DNA from: Achromobacter insolitus
Lineage (GTDB): Bacteria > Pseudomonadota > Gammaproteobacteria > Burkholderiales > Burkholderiaceae_B
Length of the DNA stretch: 64,000 nucleotides
NCBI RefSeq assembly: GCF_002209555.1
Contig: NZ_NJIF01000008.1
Location: 124,001-188,000 of the forward strand
Reading direction: 5' to 3'
Shown: positions 8,377-16,373 of the stretch, one piece after another
Layout of the letters: every line of letters starts with the position of its first letter
Numbering within the stretch: position 1 is the stretch's first letter
The notes under the pieces: model-generated
Databases searched by the model: none
Seen by the model: the letters and a program-made list of their open reading frames with translations, nothing else
What the model was told of the DNA's origin: nothing
Made by a program: the position numbers and the translations under genes

Positions 8377-8985
8377 TCAGGTGGTCTTGCGCTCCATCAG
8401 GGCCCACGCGATAGTGCCGGCGTCCACGTATTCGAGTTCGCTGCCGGCGGGCACGCCGCGCGCCAGCCGGGTAACGCGCAGGCCGCGTTCGCTGAGCGCC
8501 TCGCCCAGGAAATGCGCGGTGGTCTCGCCTTCGGCGGTGAAGTTGGTGGCCAGGATGACTTCCTGCACCACGCCGTCGGTGGCGCGCTTGATCACCCGCT
8601 CGAAATCCAGTTCGCGCGGGCCGATGCCTTCCAGGGGCGCGACGCGGCCCATCAGCACGTAGTACAAGCCACGATAGCCGTGACTGGACTCGATCATGTT
8701 CTGGTCGGCTGGCGTCTCGACGATGCACAGCAGAGAGGGATCACGCTTGGGGTTGATGCAGGTGCCGCAGACCTCTTCTTCCGAGAAGCTGTTGCAGCGT
8801 GCGCAATGCTTCAGGTCCCGCACCGCGCCCGCCAACGCCTGTCCCAGCATGTCCGCGCCTTGCGGGTCATGCTGCAGCAAGTGATAAGCCATGCGCCGGG
8901 CAGAGCGCACGCCCACGCCAGGCAGGCGCCGCAGCGCCTCGATCAACGAGACGAGCGGCTCGGGTTCAGGCAATAGCGGGTCCAT
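8377..8985 (-). CDS. recR: Recombination mediator protein RecR
   Basis: This 202-residue protein has the RecR domain order: an N-terminal helix-hairpin-helix ([20 protein letters not shown]), a four-cysteine zinc finger ([16 protein letters not shown]), and a Toprim domain opening with [14 protein letters not shown] and the conserved [10 protein letters not shown] segment. It acts with RecO and RecF to load RecA at single-strand gaps. It follows ybaB by 19 bp in the conserved dnaX-ybaB-recR operon order. Length and motifs are those of the family. Confidence 0.97.
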   Translation of the reverse strand: MDPLLPEPEPLVSLIEALRRLPGVGVRSARRMAYHLLQHDPQGADMLGQALAGAVRDLKHCARCNSFSEEEVCGTCINPKRDPSLLCIVETPADQNMIESSHGYRGLYYVLMGRVAPLEGIGPRELDFERVIKRATDGVVQEVILATNFTAEGETTAHFLGEALSERGLRVTRLARGVPAGSELEYVDAGTIAWALMERKTT

Positions 8986-9004
8986 TGCGGCCTGGGGGCT
9001 GCGC

Positions 9005-9331
9005 TTAGAAAGGCAGCTTCATGCCCGGGGGCAAGGGCATGCCAGCGGTAACCGACGCCATCTTTTCCTGCGAGGTCGCCTCGGCCTTGCGCAGTGCGTC
9101 GTTGAACGCGGCGGCGACCAGGTCTTCCAGCATGTCCTTGTCGTCACCCAGAAGCGACGGGTCGATGGCAACGCGCTTGACGTCGTGGCGGCAGGTCATG
9201 GTGACCTTGACCAGGCCGCCGCCCGAGGCGCCTTCGACCTGGATCTCGGCCAGCGCATCCTGCGCCTTCTTCATGTTTTCCTGCATTTGCTGCGCCTGGC
9301 GCATCAGGCCGGCCAGTTGTCCTTTCATCAT
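9005..9331 (-). CDS. YbaB/EbfC-family nucleoid-associated protein
   Basis: This 108-residue protein has the YbaB/EbfC pattern: a helical N-terminus with [17 protein letters not shown], then [21 protein letters not shown], then [13 protein letters not shown]. It ends in the glycine/methionine/proline-rich tail common in proteobacterial homologues. Family members are small dimeric DNA-binding proteins. Its place between dnaX and recR is the standard bacterial arrangement. A second Met at position 2 leaves the exact start open by one codon. Confidence 0.95.
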   Translation of the reverse strand: MMKGQLAGLMRQAQQMQENMKKAQDALAEIQVEGASGGGLVKVTMTCRHDVKRVAIDPSLLGDDKDMLEDLVAAAFNDALRKAEATSQEKMASVTAGMPLPPGMKLPF

Positions 9332-9376
9332 GATCGATGCTTCCTTGAATGAGGGGAATGAGAGATGGCCGCCGCT

Positions 9377-11527
9377 TCAAGCAGCGGCAGCGGGGGAATC
9401 GACGTGGCGGATCGAGCCGGGCACGACCTGGCCGCCGAAATCGGCAACCAGTGCCTGCACGAAAGGATCGACGGCGACAGCGTCCTCGGCGGCCTGTTGG
9501 CGAGCCGCGCGTTCGGCCTGGGCCACGGCATGCGCCGTCGCCTCGCCCGTTGCGCCGACCTCGACGTCCAGCCGTATGCCTTGGCCGAAATGTTCGCACA
9601 GCACCGTCTGCAGACGGACGCGGCTTTCGCTTTCCGCCAAGGTTTTGACGGCGACGCGCAGGACGATGGCATCGCCCTGCACGCCGGCCCATTCGCTTTG
9701 GCGCGCCAGTTCGGCCGCCAGGCCGGTGACCGGCAGGCGCGCGGCCAACTCAGGCCAGGTGTCGGAGGTCATGTCCGCCATGCGGGCGCGCGACTGCCGC
9801 TTGCGCGCGGACGGAGGGCCTTCGCGGCGAGCCGGGGCCGTGGGCGGCGGCGCAGCCGAAGGCGAGCTGGCCAGGGTTTCAAAACCATCGTCGTCGGGAT
9901 CCGACGTGAAGCCGCTGTCGGGCGAGTAACCGCCTTCTGCTTCGAACGGGATTTCTTCGTCGACCCAGGCAGGCGGACCATCTGCGTCGTCGGCCTGGGG
10001 CGCAGGCGCGATAGCGGCGGCGGTAGCCGGCGTGACCGCCAGCGCCGCAGTGCCGGCAGCCTTGCCGGCGTCGGCCTCGGGAGCCGCGGGCGGCGCGGCG
10101 GGCAGATCTTCCCAGGGAGGCACGCTACCGCCCTGGACGGTCTGCGGGGCCGCGGCGTCCGGTTCAGATGCTGCGGAGACGACATCCGGCACAGGCGCCT
10201 GCTCGGGGGTGATCACGGGCGCGGCGGGGGCCTCGGCCGGCGCGGGCGCCTGCGCCGCAGGGGCCGGGGCCGGCGCAGCGGCCGCTGGCGCTGCCGGTGT
10301 TGCGGCAACCACGGGGGCAACAGCGGCCGGCGGGACGGGTGCGGACGCAGGCGCCGCCGCCGTGACCGGCGCGGATGCCGCAGCCGCATCGGCGGTCTGG
10401 CGGGCGGGCGCGGCGGGCGCTTCCACCGCGGTCTGCGGACCGGCTTCGCCATTGAGCGCCAGCATGCGCAGACAGGCCATGATGAAGCCCGCGTACTCGT
10501 CGGGCGCCAGGGTCAATTCGCTGCGGCTATGCACCGCCACGGAATAGAAAAGCTGCACGGCGTCGGGATGCAGCGCCTGTGCCAGCCGGGCGATGTCGCC
10601 GGCAAGAGGATCCTCGGCGGGCGTCACGCCGCGCACGCGCTGCTCGATGGCCACGCGCGACAGCAGCACCGCCAGGTCGGCCAGCGCGCCAGCGTAGGAC
10701 AGACCGCGGATCGCCAATTCGTCCGCGACCGCGAGCACGCCCTTGGCATCGCCCGTGGACAGCGCGTCTAGCAGGCGCACCAGATGGCGCTGGTCGATCG
10801 TGCCGAGCATGCCGCGCACGGCATCCTCGGTCAGGTTGCCGGCGCTATAGGCGATGGCCTGATCGGTCAGCGACAGCGCATCGCGCATGGAGCCTGCGGC
10901 CGCCTGCCCGATCAGCCGCAGGGCGGGCACTTCGAATCCCACCGATTCCTGGCCGAGCACGGCCTGCAGGTGCCCGACGATGGAGTCGGCCGGCATCTGC
11001 TTCAGGTTGAACTGCAGGCAGCGCGACAGCACCGTCACCGGGATCTTCTGCGGATCGGTGGTCGCCAGTATGAATTTGACGTGGGGCGGCGGCTCTTCCA
11101 GCGTCTTGAGCATGGCGTTGAACGCATGCCCGGTCAGCATGTGGACTTCGTCGATCATGTAGACCTTGAAGCGTCCGGCGCCCGGCGCGTACACCGCCTG
11201 CTCCAGTAGCTGCGTCATTTCCTCGACGCCGCGGTTCGAGGCCGCGTCAAGCTCGAGGTAATCGACGAAGCGCCCGGAATCGATTTCCGTGCAGGCGCGG
11301 CACACCCCGCAAGGCTTGGAAGTGATGCCTGTTTCGCAGTTGAGCGACTTGGCCAGGATGCGCGAAAGCGTGGTCTTGCCCACGCCCCGGGTCCCGGTGA
11401 ACAGCCAGGCGTGGTGCAGGCGTTGGGTGTCGAGCGCATGCGTCAGCGCGCGCACCACGTGATCCTGTCCCACGAGGGTATCGAACGATCGCGGCCGCCA
11501 CTTGCGGGCCAGTACCAGATAAGTCAT
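9377..11527 (-). CDS. dnaX: DNA polymerase III subunit tau/gamma
   Basis: This 716-residue clamp-loader ATPase begins MTYLVLARKWRPRSF. The Walker A GTRGVGKTT lies at about residues 45-53, a four-cysteine zinc module follows near residue 66 (CETGITSKPCGVCRAC), then DEVHMLTGHAFNAMLKTLEE. A very long Ala/Pro-rich linker (about residues 365-560) leads to the C-terminal tau domain that contacts the polymerase. I did not see an obvious A-rich slippery heptamer for a programmed frameshift, so whether gamma is made here is open. The upstream in-frame extension of 27 codons is rejected because homologues start at MTYLVLARK. ybaB and recR follow. Confidence 0.96.
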   Translation of the reverse strand: MTYLVLARKWRPRSFDTLVGQDHVVRALTHALDTQRLHHAWLFTGTRGVGKTTLSRILAKSLNCETGITSKPCGVCRACTEIDSGRFVDYLELDAASNRGVEEMTQLLEQAVYAPGAGRFKVYMIDEVHMLTGHAFNAMLKTLEEPPPHVKFILATTDPQKIPVTVLSRCLQFNLKQMPADSIVGHLQAVLGQESVGFEVPALRLIGQAAAGSMRDALSLTDQAIAYSAGNLTEDAVRGMLGTIDQRHLVRLLDALSTGDAKGVLAVADELAIRGLSYAGALADLAVLLSRVAIEQRVRGVTPAEDPLAGDIARLAQALHPDAVQLFYSVAVHSRSELTLAPDEYAGFIMACLRMLALNGEAGPQTAVEAPAAPARQTADAAAASAPVTAAAPASAPVPPAAVAPVVAATPAAPAAAAPAPAPAAQAPAPAEAPAAPVITPEQAPVPDVVSAASEPDAAAPQTVQGGSVPPWEDLPAAPPAAPEADAGKAAGTAALAVTPATAAAIAPAPQADDADGPPAWVDEEIPFEAEGGYSPDSGFTSDPDDDGFETLASSPSAAPPPTAPARREGPPSARKRQSRARMADMTSDTWPELAARLPVTGLAAELARQSEWAGVQGDAIVLRVAVKTLAESESRVRLQTVLCEHFGQGIRLDVEVGATGEATAHAVAQAERAARQQAAEDAVAVDPFVQALVADFGGQVVPGSIRHVDSPAAAA

Positions 11528-11634
11528 GGGTGGATTGTAGAGCCTGTTTCGCAAGCTGGCCCGAAATGGCCTGTCCAGCTTCCGGGGTTCGGCGCGGGAA
11601 CAGGGCATTCATGCTCCGCGCGGCCTGAAACACA

Positions 11635-11691
11635 AAGGGGACGGGCTTATTCCCGTGGAACGTATCCTTGGAAAATAACCCCGTCCCCCTT
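11635..11691. repeat. Large imperfect inverted repeat between ffs and dnaX
   Basis: The left arm AAGGGGACGGGCTTATT (from 11635) and the right arm AATAACCCCGTCCCCCTT (to about 11691) are complementary with single-base bulges, enclosing about 23 bp. The whole unit could fold as one stem on either strand. It lies in the dnaX leader and carries no open reading frame. Its form suggests a dispersed intergenic palindrome rather than a terminator, because no T-run follows either arm. Confidence 0.5.
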
Positions 11692-11702
11692 GAAAGCGGC
11701 AA

Positions 11703-11723
11703 TGTCATGGATAGACATGACAC
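11703..11723 (-). terminator. Hairpin just after the 4.5S RNA 3' end
   Basis: Read on the minus strand, TGTCATG and CATGACA form a 7-bp stem around a short loop about 20 nt after the predicted 3' end of the SRP RNA. Only a weak U-stretch follows, so it may be a processing or partial termination structure rather than a full terminator before dnaX. Confidence 0.35.
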
Positions 11724-11741
11724 GCTGCTTTGAAGAATCCG

Positions 11742-11842
11742 GTTGGCGAGCCTTACTCCGGCACTGACCCTAAACGACTATGGCTGCTTCGTTCCCGACC
11801 TGACCAGGTTCACCGCCGAACCATGCGGAGGGGCCCGCCAGC
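11742..11842 (-). ncRNA. ffs: 4.5S signal recognition particle RNA (small bacterial SRP RNA)
   Basis: On the minus strand the sequence contains GGTCAGGTCGGGAACGAAGC followed by AGCC, the conserved domain IV core of SRP RNA with a GGAA tetraloop and the asymmetric loop bound by Ffh. The termini pair as GGCGGGCC with GGCTCGCC and CUCCG with CGGAG, giving the usual single long hairpin of about 100 nt. Ffh and this RNA target inner-membrane proteins to the translocon. The gene lies upstream of dnaX in the same direction. The exact ends are estimated from the stem. Confidence 0.92.
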
Positions 11843-11900
11843 CGAGATTCTAGCAGAGCTGCGCTTCGCTTGCTTGCTCGAATCTCGGCTGGCGGGCCCC
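11830..11900. repeat. Perfect 21-bp inverted repeat overlapping the ffs 5' end
   Basis: The 21 bases at 11830-11850 (beginning GGGGCCCGCCAGCCGAG) recur as an exact reverse complement at 11880-11900, separated by 29 bp. The left arm includes the sequence that forms the 5' strand of the SRP RNA terminal stem, so the upstream arm is a copy of the RNA 5' end in opposite orientation. The spacer holds repeated GCTT units. It lies where the ffs promoter should be. Confidence 0.75.
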
Positions 11901-11928
11901 GAGGGGCAATATGTGCGCCCCCGCCCCG

Positions 11929-12062
11929 GCCCTCCCCCCGAGGGGGAGGGGGTGGGACTTCGCTTCGCTGGTCCTTTTGGCTCGCTTCGCTTTGCCTTGC
12001 TTGCTTTGCTTGCCTTGCGCCGCTTTGCCTTGGCTTGCTGGCTGGGGTTGGGGTGGGGAGCG
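11929..12062. repeat. GC hairpin followed by low-complexity CTTGC/CTTTGC tract
   Basis: CCCTCCCCC (11930-11938) and GGGGGAGGG (11942-11950) form a 9-bp stem with a 3-base loop. The next 100 bp are made of degenerate TTCGCT, TTGCTT and TTGCCT units with a strong strand bias (T, G and C, very few A). No gene is supported here. The hairpin lies 112 bp beyond the cupin gene stop and might end its transcript, although no T-run follows. Confidence 0.5.
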
Positions 12063-12425
12063 TTATTGGGGGGAGGCGGGAGCCAGGACGTAGAGTTTGC
12101 GGACTGGGGTGTGGATGTGCCAGATGCCTTCGGTGTTGGGGGACATGGCCAGGGTGTCGCCTGCCTGGAAGGGCTGTGGGGCTTGGCCGTCGGGGGTGAA
12201 GGTGCCGGAGCCGGCGAGGATGTGCATGATTTCGCCTTCCTTGACCTGGCGGCGGAATTGGCCGGGAGTGCATTCCCAGATGCCCGCGCTGGTGGCTTCC
12301 GCGCCCGGGATCACGATTTTTCTGGCGCGTAGCGCGCAGGCGGGTTCGCTGAGCGGGATGCCGACCGGGCCGAGGTCGTCCAGAGGCGTGGTCTCGCGGG
12401 TCTGGGGGATATGCTGGATCGTCAT
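12063..12425 (-). CDS. Small cupin-domain protein
   Basis: This 120-residue single-domain cupin reads SAGIWECTPGQFRRQVKEGE then MHILAGSGTFTPDGQ and FQAGDTLAMSPNTEGIWHI, the two cupin motifs of the DUF861-like group; Glu and His residues are in metal-ligand positions. The ATG chosen begins MTIQHIPQT. It is the last gene of the long operon with the dimethylformamidase-like enzyme, 28 bp after the FAD oxidoreductase stop. Cupins of this kind often sit beside gamma-glutamylputrescine-oxidase-like genes. The reaction is not known. Confidence 0.85.
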   Translation of the reverse strand: MTIQHIPQTRETTPLDDLGPVGIPLSEPACALRARKIVIPGAEATSAGIWECTPGQFRRQVKEGEIMHILAGSGTFTPDGQAPQPFQAGDTLAMSPNTEGIWHIHTPVRKLYVLAPASPQ

Positions 12426-12453
12426 GGGGTTCTCCGGGGCGTGAAGCAGGCGT

Positions 12454-13740
12454 CTACGAAAACTTGTCGCACAGGCCGTAATAGGCCACGCCCAGCGCAA
12501 TGTAGAAGCGCTTGAGGCCATGGAACGGCAGCGGCGTGATCGGGGTCACGGGGTATGGCATGGGCTCGCCCTGGGCAATGCTGCGGGCCAGGCAGCGGCC
12601 CATCTGCGTCGCCAAGGCGACGCCGCGGCCGTTATAGCCCAGCAGGATATGCAGGTTGGGCGAAGGCTGATGGACATGCGGCACGAAATCGCGCGTCAGG
12701 GCAATACGGCCGGCCCAACGGTAGGTGAACGGAATCCGGGCAAGTTCCGGAAACAGCATGCGCGCCCCGCGCACCAGGTGGTCCCAGTCCTGCTCTGCGA
12801 CGGGGTCGGCGAAATGGCCGCGACCTCCCAATACGAAACGGCCCTCGTGATCGCGGCGGAAGTACAGCAGCAGACGGCGGGAGTCGGATGCCACCACGCC
12901 CCCAGGCATGATGTGGCCGTATGCCTGCGCATCCAGCGGGCCCGTGGCGACGATAAAGCTGTTGGCGGCGATGACACTGCGCTGCAAGCCTGGCCACAGG
13001 CCGTTGGTATAGCCGTTGGTGGCGATCAGCGCATGTTCGGCCTTGACCGTGGCGCCCTGCTGCGTGCGGGCCAGCCATTGCTGGCCCGAGCGTTCCAACG
13101 CCGTGACGCAGCTATGTCCATGCACCGACGCTCCCGCGGCTTGCGCCGCCGCCAGCAACCCCCGCGTGTAGCTCAGCGGCTGAATGCTGCCGGCGCGCCG
13201 GTCTATCCAGCCTCCCAGGAAGCGGTCCGTTCCCAGGCGCGCGCTGACCGCATCCCGCTCCAGGATTTCCACTGGCGCCCCGCGCTCCAGCCACTGCCGG
13301 GCACGGTCCGACACCGTCTCCAGGGCCCGCAGCGAATGGGCGGGCTGTATCCAGCCGGCGCGCGTCGCATGGCAGGAGATTCCATGCTTGTCGATCAGTT
13401 CGAACACCGTGTCGGCCGCCGCCCCCACCATGCGCAGCAGAGGTTCACCCAGCTCTTTCCCATAGCGAGCCAGGATTGCGCGCGGATCGTGCTTGATACC
13501 GGGGATGACCTGCCCGCCATTGCGGCCGGACGCGCCCCAACCCGGGTCCTGGGCGTCGAGCACGCAGACGCGCAAGCCCGATTCGCTAAGGTGCAGGGCT
13601 GCCGACAGACCGGTGATGCCGGCGCCGACAATGACGACATCGCATTGGACGGAACCGGCCAGGACAGGCCCGGCAGGCGCCTGCCCCGCGGTCTGCTGCC
13701 ACAAGGATTGCCGGGCATCGCCCGAGTCTGGTGCGCGCAT
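12454..13740 (-). CDS. FAD-dependent oxidoreductase, DAO/PuuB-like amine oxidase
   Basis: This 428-residue protein has the Rossmann dinucleotide-binding motif VVIVGAGITGLSAALHLSESG at about residues 35-55 (G39, G41, G44) and the second FAD element GASGRNGGQVIPGIKHD that characterises gamma-glutamylputrescine oxidase-like enzymes. A C-terminal GYNGRGVALATQMGR closes the FAD site. Such enzymes oxidise secondary or primary amines to an aldehyde or imine with release of hydrogen peroxide. It starts 8 bp after the dimethylformamidase-like large subunit. It could oxidise the amine freed by that hydrolase; this is inferred from the operon only. Confidence 0.88.
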   Translation of the reverse strand: MRAPDSGDARQSLWQQTAGQAPAGPVLAGSVQCDVVIVGAGITGLSAALHLSESGLRVCVLDAQDPGWGASGRNGGQVIPGIKHDPRAILARYGKELGEPLLRMVGAAADTVFELIDKHGISCHATRAGWIQPAHSLRALETVSDRARQWLERGAPVEILERDAVSARLGTDRFLGGWIDRRAGSIQPLSYTRGLLAAAQAAGASVHGHSCVTALERSGQQWLARTQQGATVKAEHALIATNGYTNGLWPGLQRSVIAANSFIVATGPLDAQAYGHIMPGGVVASDSRRLLLYFRRDHEGRFVLGGRGHFADPVAEQDWDHLVRGARMLFPELARIPFTYRWAGRIALTRDFVPHVHQPSPNLHILLGYNGRGVALATQMGRCLARSIAQGEPMPYPVTPITPLPFHGLKRFYIALGVAYYGLCDKFS

Positions 13741-13748
13741 GGTGTGTA

Positions 13749-15989
13749 TCAGCGTCCGCTTGCCTGGGGAAACACGAAAGGAGTCGCGTCGGCGAAACGG
13801 CTCAGCACGTTCGCCGTGATACGCGACACGTTGTTGTCATAGCCGTTCCAGGCCAGCGAAGCGCCCCAGGTAATCGAACCCGTGGAGAAAACAGCGCCGC
13901 CGTTCAGGCATTCGTAGAACACCAGGTCCGCGTAGCAGTGCTTGGCCTCTTCGCCGTTGATGGTGGGATGGTGATAGGTGGTTTCCTCTGGCACGACGTT
14001 GTAGTAGCGCGTGTGCTTTTCCGAGCGGGCCACGATCAGCGTATGCGGCGGCGTACCCAGGCGGAAATCGACGCGGTCGATCTCGTCGCCTGCGGCGCCG
14101 CCTCCACTGCTGCCAAAATCGCCGATGATTTCATCCTCCACCCCTGCGAACATGAACGCCACGCGCGGGTCGTGGCTTTCAGGCCGCCGGCGGTAATAGG
14201 AGGACGCGTCGAACCCGGTCGCGGTCGTGCCGATGCCGGTCAGCGTCTGCGGCGCAATCCCGATGCGGCGCCAGGTGCCACCGTACTCGCCGGTGTAGCT
14301 GTGATAGCTTTCGCCGGCCGGCGTCTCGCTGTAGCGCGCGCCCGTCTCGGTGCGGCGCAATTCCATCAACCAGGGCTTTTCGGGGTGATAGGCGCAGCGC
14401 CAATAGAAGCCGTTGCCTCCCATGTACATAAGGCGGCCTCCCAGCCCCTGGTACGCCACCATGGCCTGCCACATGCGCGTGGTCCAGTACTCGGGGTGCG
14501 CACCGGTCATGACCACCTTGTAGCCTTCCAGGGCCTGCAGCCCTTCGGCGTGCAGCATATCGTCCGTAATGACGTCGTAGTCGTAGCCCTTTTCGTCCAG
14601 CCAGTCCAGGAAGTGCGTATCGCCGTTCAGCGACCAGGTGCGGCATTGCAGATGCATGCTGAAGACCGGACGCAGGCGCGAGGCGTAGTAGACGCCATAG
14701 CCGTCGGAATGGGTGTCGTACATGGACAGGCCCAGTTCGCGGTGCTCGCCCAGGTAGGTCTCCCAGGGATACAGGACCATGAAGTTGCCCGACTTCATTT
14801 CCATGCCTTCTTCGTCCAGGCGGTAGTGGGAATTCGAATACGCCATGTACGTGGCCGTGGATGCAAGGAACGCGATGCGCTTGCGCGGGCCGCCCGGTTT
14901 CGGCCGCACGATGAAGGTGATGCGTTCCTGCTCACCTCTCGCACCGGTCAGGCGCGCTGCGTACAGGCCGCTGGGCAGGTCCTCCGGCACGGTCAGGCTG
15001 AAGTCGGTTTCCCAGCGCGCGTCCTCCAGCGTGTCGTCATGGAAGTGCAGCGCGGCGAAATGGTCGGGACGTTCGCGCCAGAACATGACGCTGGAATCCC
15101 AGCGCAGCCCGGGCACGCCGCGGGCGGGCAGGTTCTCGATACGCCCCTCGGACCAAGGCCTCGCCGTGTCGACAATCACATCGGTGTCGATGCGCCGCGA
15201 GAAATCCCACGCAACCAGGGGCGGAGCAGCAAGGCGGCGCGCCTGCGGTTCCACCCGTAACTGGGCCAGGTCGGCGTCCGCGGCGCCATAGGGCAGCAGC
15301 GTGGGCGAATCGAGCCGGCCGTTGTAGTGCCTGGCGTACTGCGGAAACCGCTTGCCGGTGGCGGCCGCCCCCATCGTCAGCGCAAGGCCCGCCAACGCAA
15401 CCGGATCCACGGACGCCAGCCGGCCGCTGGCCTGGGCGTGAGAATCCACGGCCAGCAAGGGATTGGCCGGAATCTGGCGCAGCGCGACAGTCCCCGCGTC
15501 CAGGTCCATGTTCACCGCCACCAGATACCACTGCCTCGCGGTCATGGGCAATCCGAGCGTGAGACGCTCGCTCTTGCCGCCGCTGCCCTGCTCCCAAAAC
15601 AGGCAACCTTCGCGGTCCAGGCCCAGCAGGTAGCCTATGCGCGCCGCCTCGTCCCAGCGCGACAGGATCACCTGATCCCCACCGTTGCAGAGCAAGGTCG
15701 GCATCACCGCCAGGATCCAGCTCTTGCTGCCGGCGGCAGGCTCGCTGAATGCCGGCGCCACCGCGCGCGAACCGGTTTCGGTGCCTTGCGGACGTCCCGC
15801 GATGCCGGTGGCGATGCCAGGCAACACCACGGTTTCCTTCAGGCCGGGCGCGCCCGGCGATACGTCGCCGCTGCGGATGCGCACCAAGTCCGCGTCATAG
15901 CGCAGCGCCTGCGCGCAGCTGACTTTGAATTCTATGGTTTCGCCGGGCGCGACCGTCCAGGTGCTGGGGTATCCCAGGATCTCGTACAT
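13749..15989 (-). CDS. N,N-dimethylformamidase-like large subunit
   Basis: This 746-residue protein is close in length to the large chain of bacterial N,N-dimethylformamidase (about 760). The N-terminal half (about 1-330) contains a LamG/concanavalin-like region around residues 90-215. The C-terminal half from about 365 is the catalytic, glutamine-amidotransferase-like domain. The known enzyme binds one iron through two Tyr and one Glu; candidates here are Y381 or Y384 (TATYMAYSNSHYR), Y424 (SMYDTHSDGYG) and E500 (TGAHPEYWT), with spacings close to those of the characterised enzyme. The small subunit lies 49 bp upstream. Substrate unknown: an N-substituted amide is the natural guess. Confidence 0.88.
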   Translation of the reverse strand: MYEILGYPSTWTVAPGETIEFKVSCAQALRYDADLVRIRSGDVSPGAPGLKETVVLPGIATGIAGRPQGTETGSRAVAPAFSEPAAGSKSWILAVMPTLLCNGGDQVILSRWDEAARIGYLLGLDREGCLFWEQGSGGKSERLTLGLPMTARQWYLVAVNMDLDAGTVALRQIPANPLLAVDSHAQASGRLASVDPVALAGLALTMGAAATGKRFPQYARHYNGRLDSPTLLPYGAADADLAQLRVEPQARRLAAPPLVAWDFSRRIDTDVIVDTARPWSEGRIENLPARGVPGLRWDSSVMFWRERPDHFAALHFHDDTLEDARWETDFSLTVPEDLPSGLYAARLTGARGEQERITFIVRPKPGGPRKRIAFLASTATYMAYSNSHYRLDEEGMEMKSGNFMVLYPWETYLGEHRELGLSMYDTHSDGYGVYYASRLRPVFSMHLQCRTWSLNGDTHFLDWLDEKGYDYDVITDDMLHAEGLQALEGYKVVMTGAHPEYWTTRMWQAMVAYQGLGGRLMYMGGNGFYWRCAYHPEKPWLMELRRTETGARYSETPAGESYHSYTGEYGGTWRRIGIAPQTLTGIGTTATGFDASSYYRRRPESHDPRVAFMFAGVEDEIIGDFGSSGGGAAGDEIDRVDFRLGTPPHTLIVARSEKHTRYYNVVPEETTYHHPTINGEEAKHCYADLVFYECLNGGAVFSTGSITWGASLAWNGYDNNVSRITANVLSRFADATPFVFPQASGR

Positions 15990-16038
15990 ACAGGCTCCGT
16001 CAAAGGGTATCGGGCAACACGGTGTGGGGGGCCAGCGT

Positions 16039-16347
16039 TCAGTCCAGGTCGGACGGCCAGGGATAGGGGGAATGGATGGCCCAGCGAATCTTCAGCAGCG
16101 CCCATTGCGCGTCGGCCAGCTTGGCGTAGCGCTGCGGCGCCAGTTCCACCGGATCGCCACGCCCCTCCCCCAGCCGGCCAATGGCGTATTCCGAGTAAGG
16201 CTTGGTGCACACGATGACCTGCTTGCCGGCCATGGGCTCCATCCGCAAGCGATTGAGCAGCCGGTTCAGCTTCAGTGGCCGATTCTTGGTGGTAGTGGTC
16301 CTGAAGTGCTTGAGCAACTCCGCATCTTCGGGCTGGATCTCGTACAT
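16039..16347 (-). CDS. N,N-dimethylformamidase-like small subunit
   Basis: This 102-residue protein is mostly helical and rich in basic residues (LKLNRLLNRLRMEPMAGKQV). Its middle reads VICTKPYSEYAIGRLGEGRG and its end DAQWALLKIRWAIH, a pattern like the alpha chain of dimethylformamidase, which wraps the large chain. It is somewhat shorter than the characterised 130-residue chain. It precedes the large-subunit gene by 49 bp on the same strand. Without an alignment the assignment rests on this position, size and partial pattern. Confidence 0.75.
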   Translation of the reverse strand: MYEIQPEDAELLKHFRTTTTKNRPLKLNRLLNRLRMEPMAGKQVIVCTKPYSEYAIGRLGEGRGDPVELAPQRYAKLADAQWALLKIRWAIHSPYPWPSDLD

Positions 16348-16373
16348 ATTGCGCTCCGGGCATGAAAGAGGGT

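Noticed and set aside
8270-8728. In-frame N-terminal extension of the CoA-transferase
   Set aside because: It overlaps recR in another frame; the enzyme begins at MSALTGLKVLE.
9365-10771. 468-codon plus-strand frame rich in Arg/Gly
   Set aside because: Antisense to the Pro/Ala linker of dnaX; low-complexity composition explains the open frame.
9377-11527. Programmed frameshift in dnaX for a gamma subunit
   Set aside because: No A-rich slippery heptamer was seen in the expected region; the frame encodes full tau.
11843-12062. CRISPR-like array in the CTTGC-rich tract
   Set aside because: The units are degenerate and short, with no regular spacers and no cas genes.
13731-15260. 509-codon plus-strand frame
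   Set aside because: Antisense to the dimethylformamidase-like large subunit; no domain or ribosome site.
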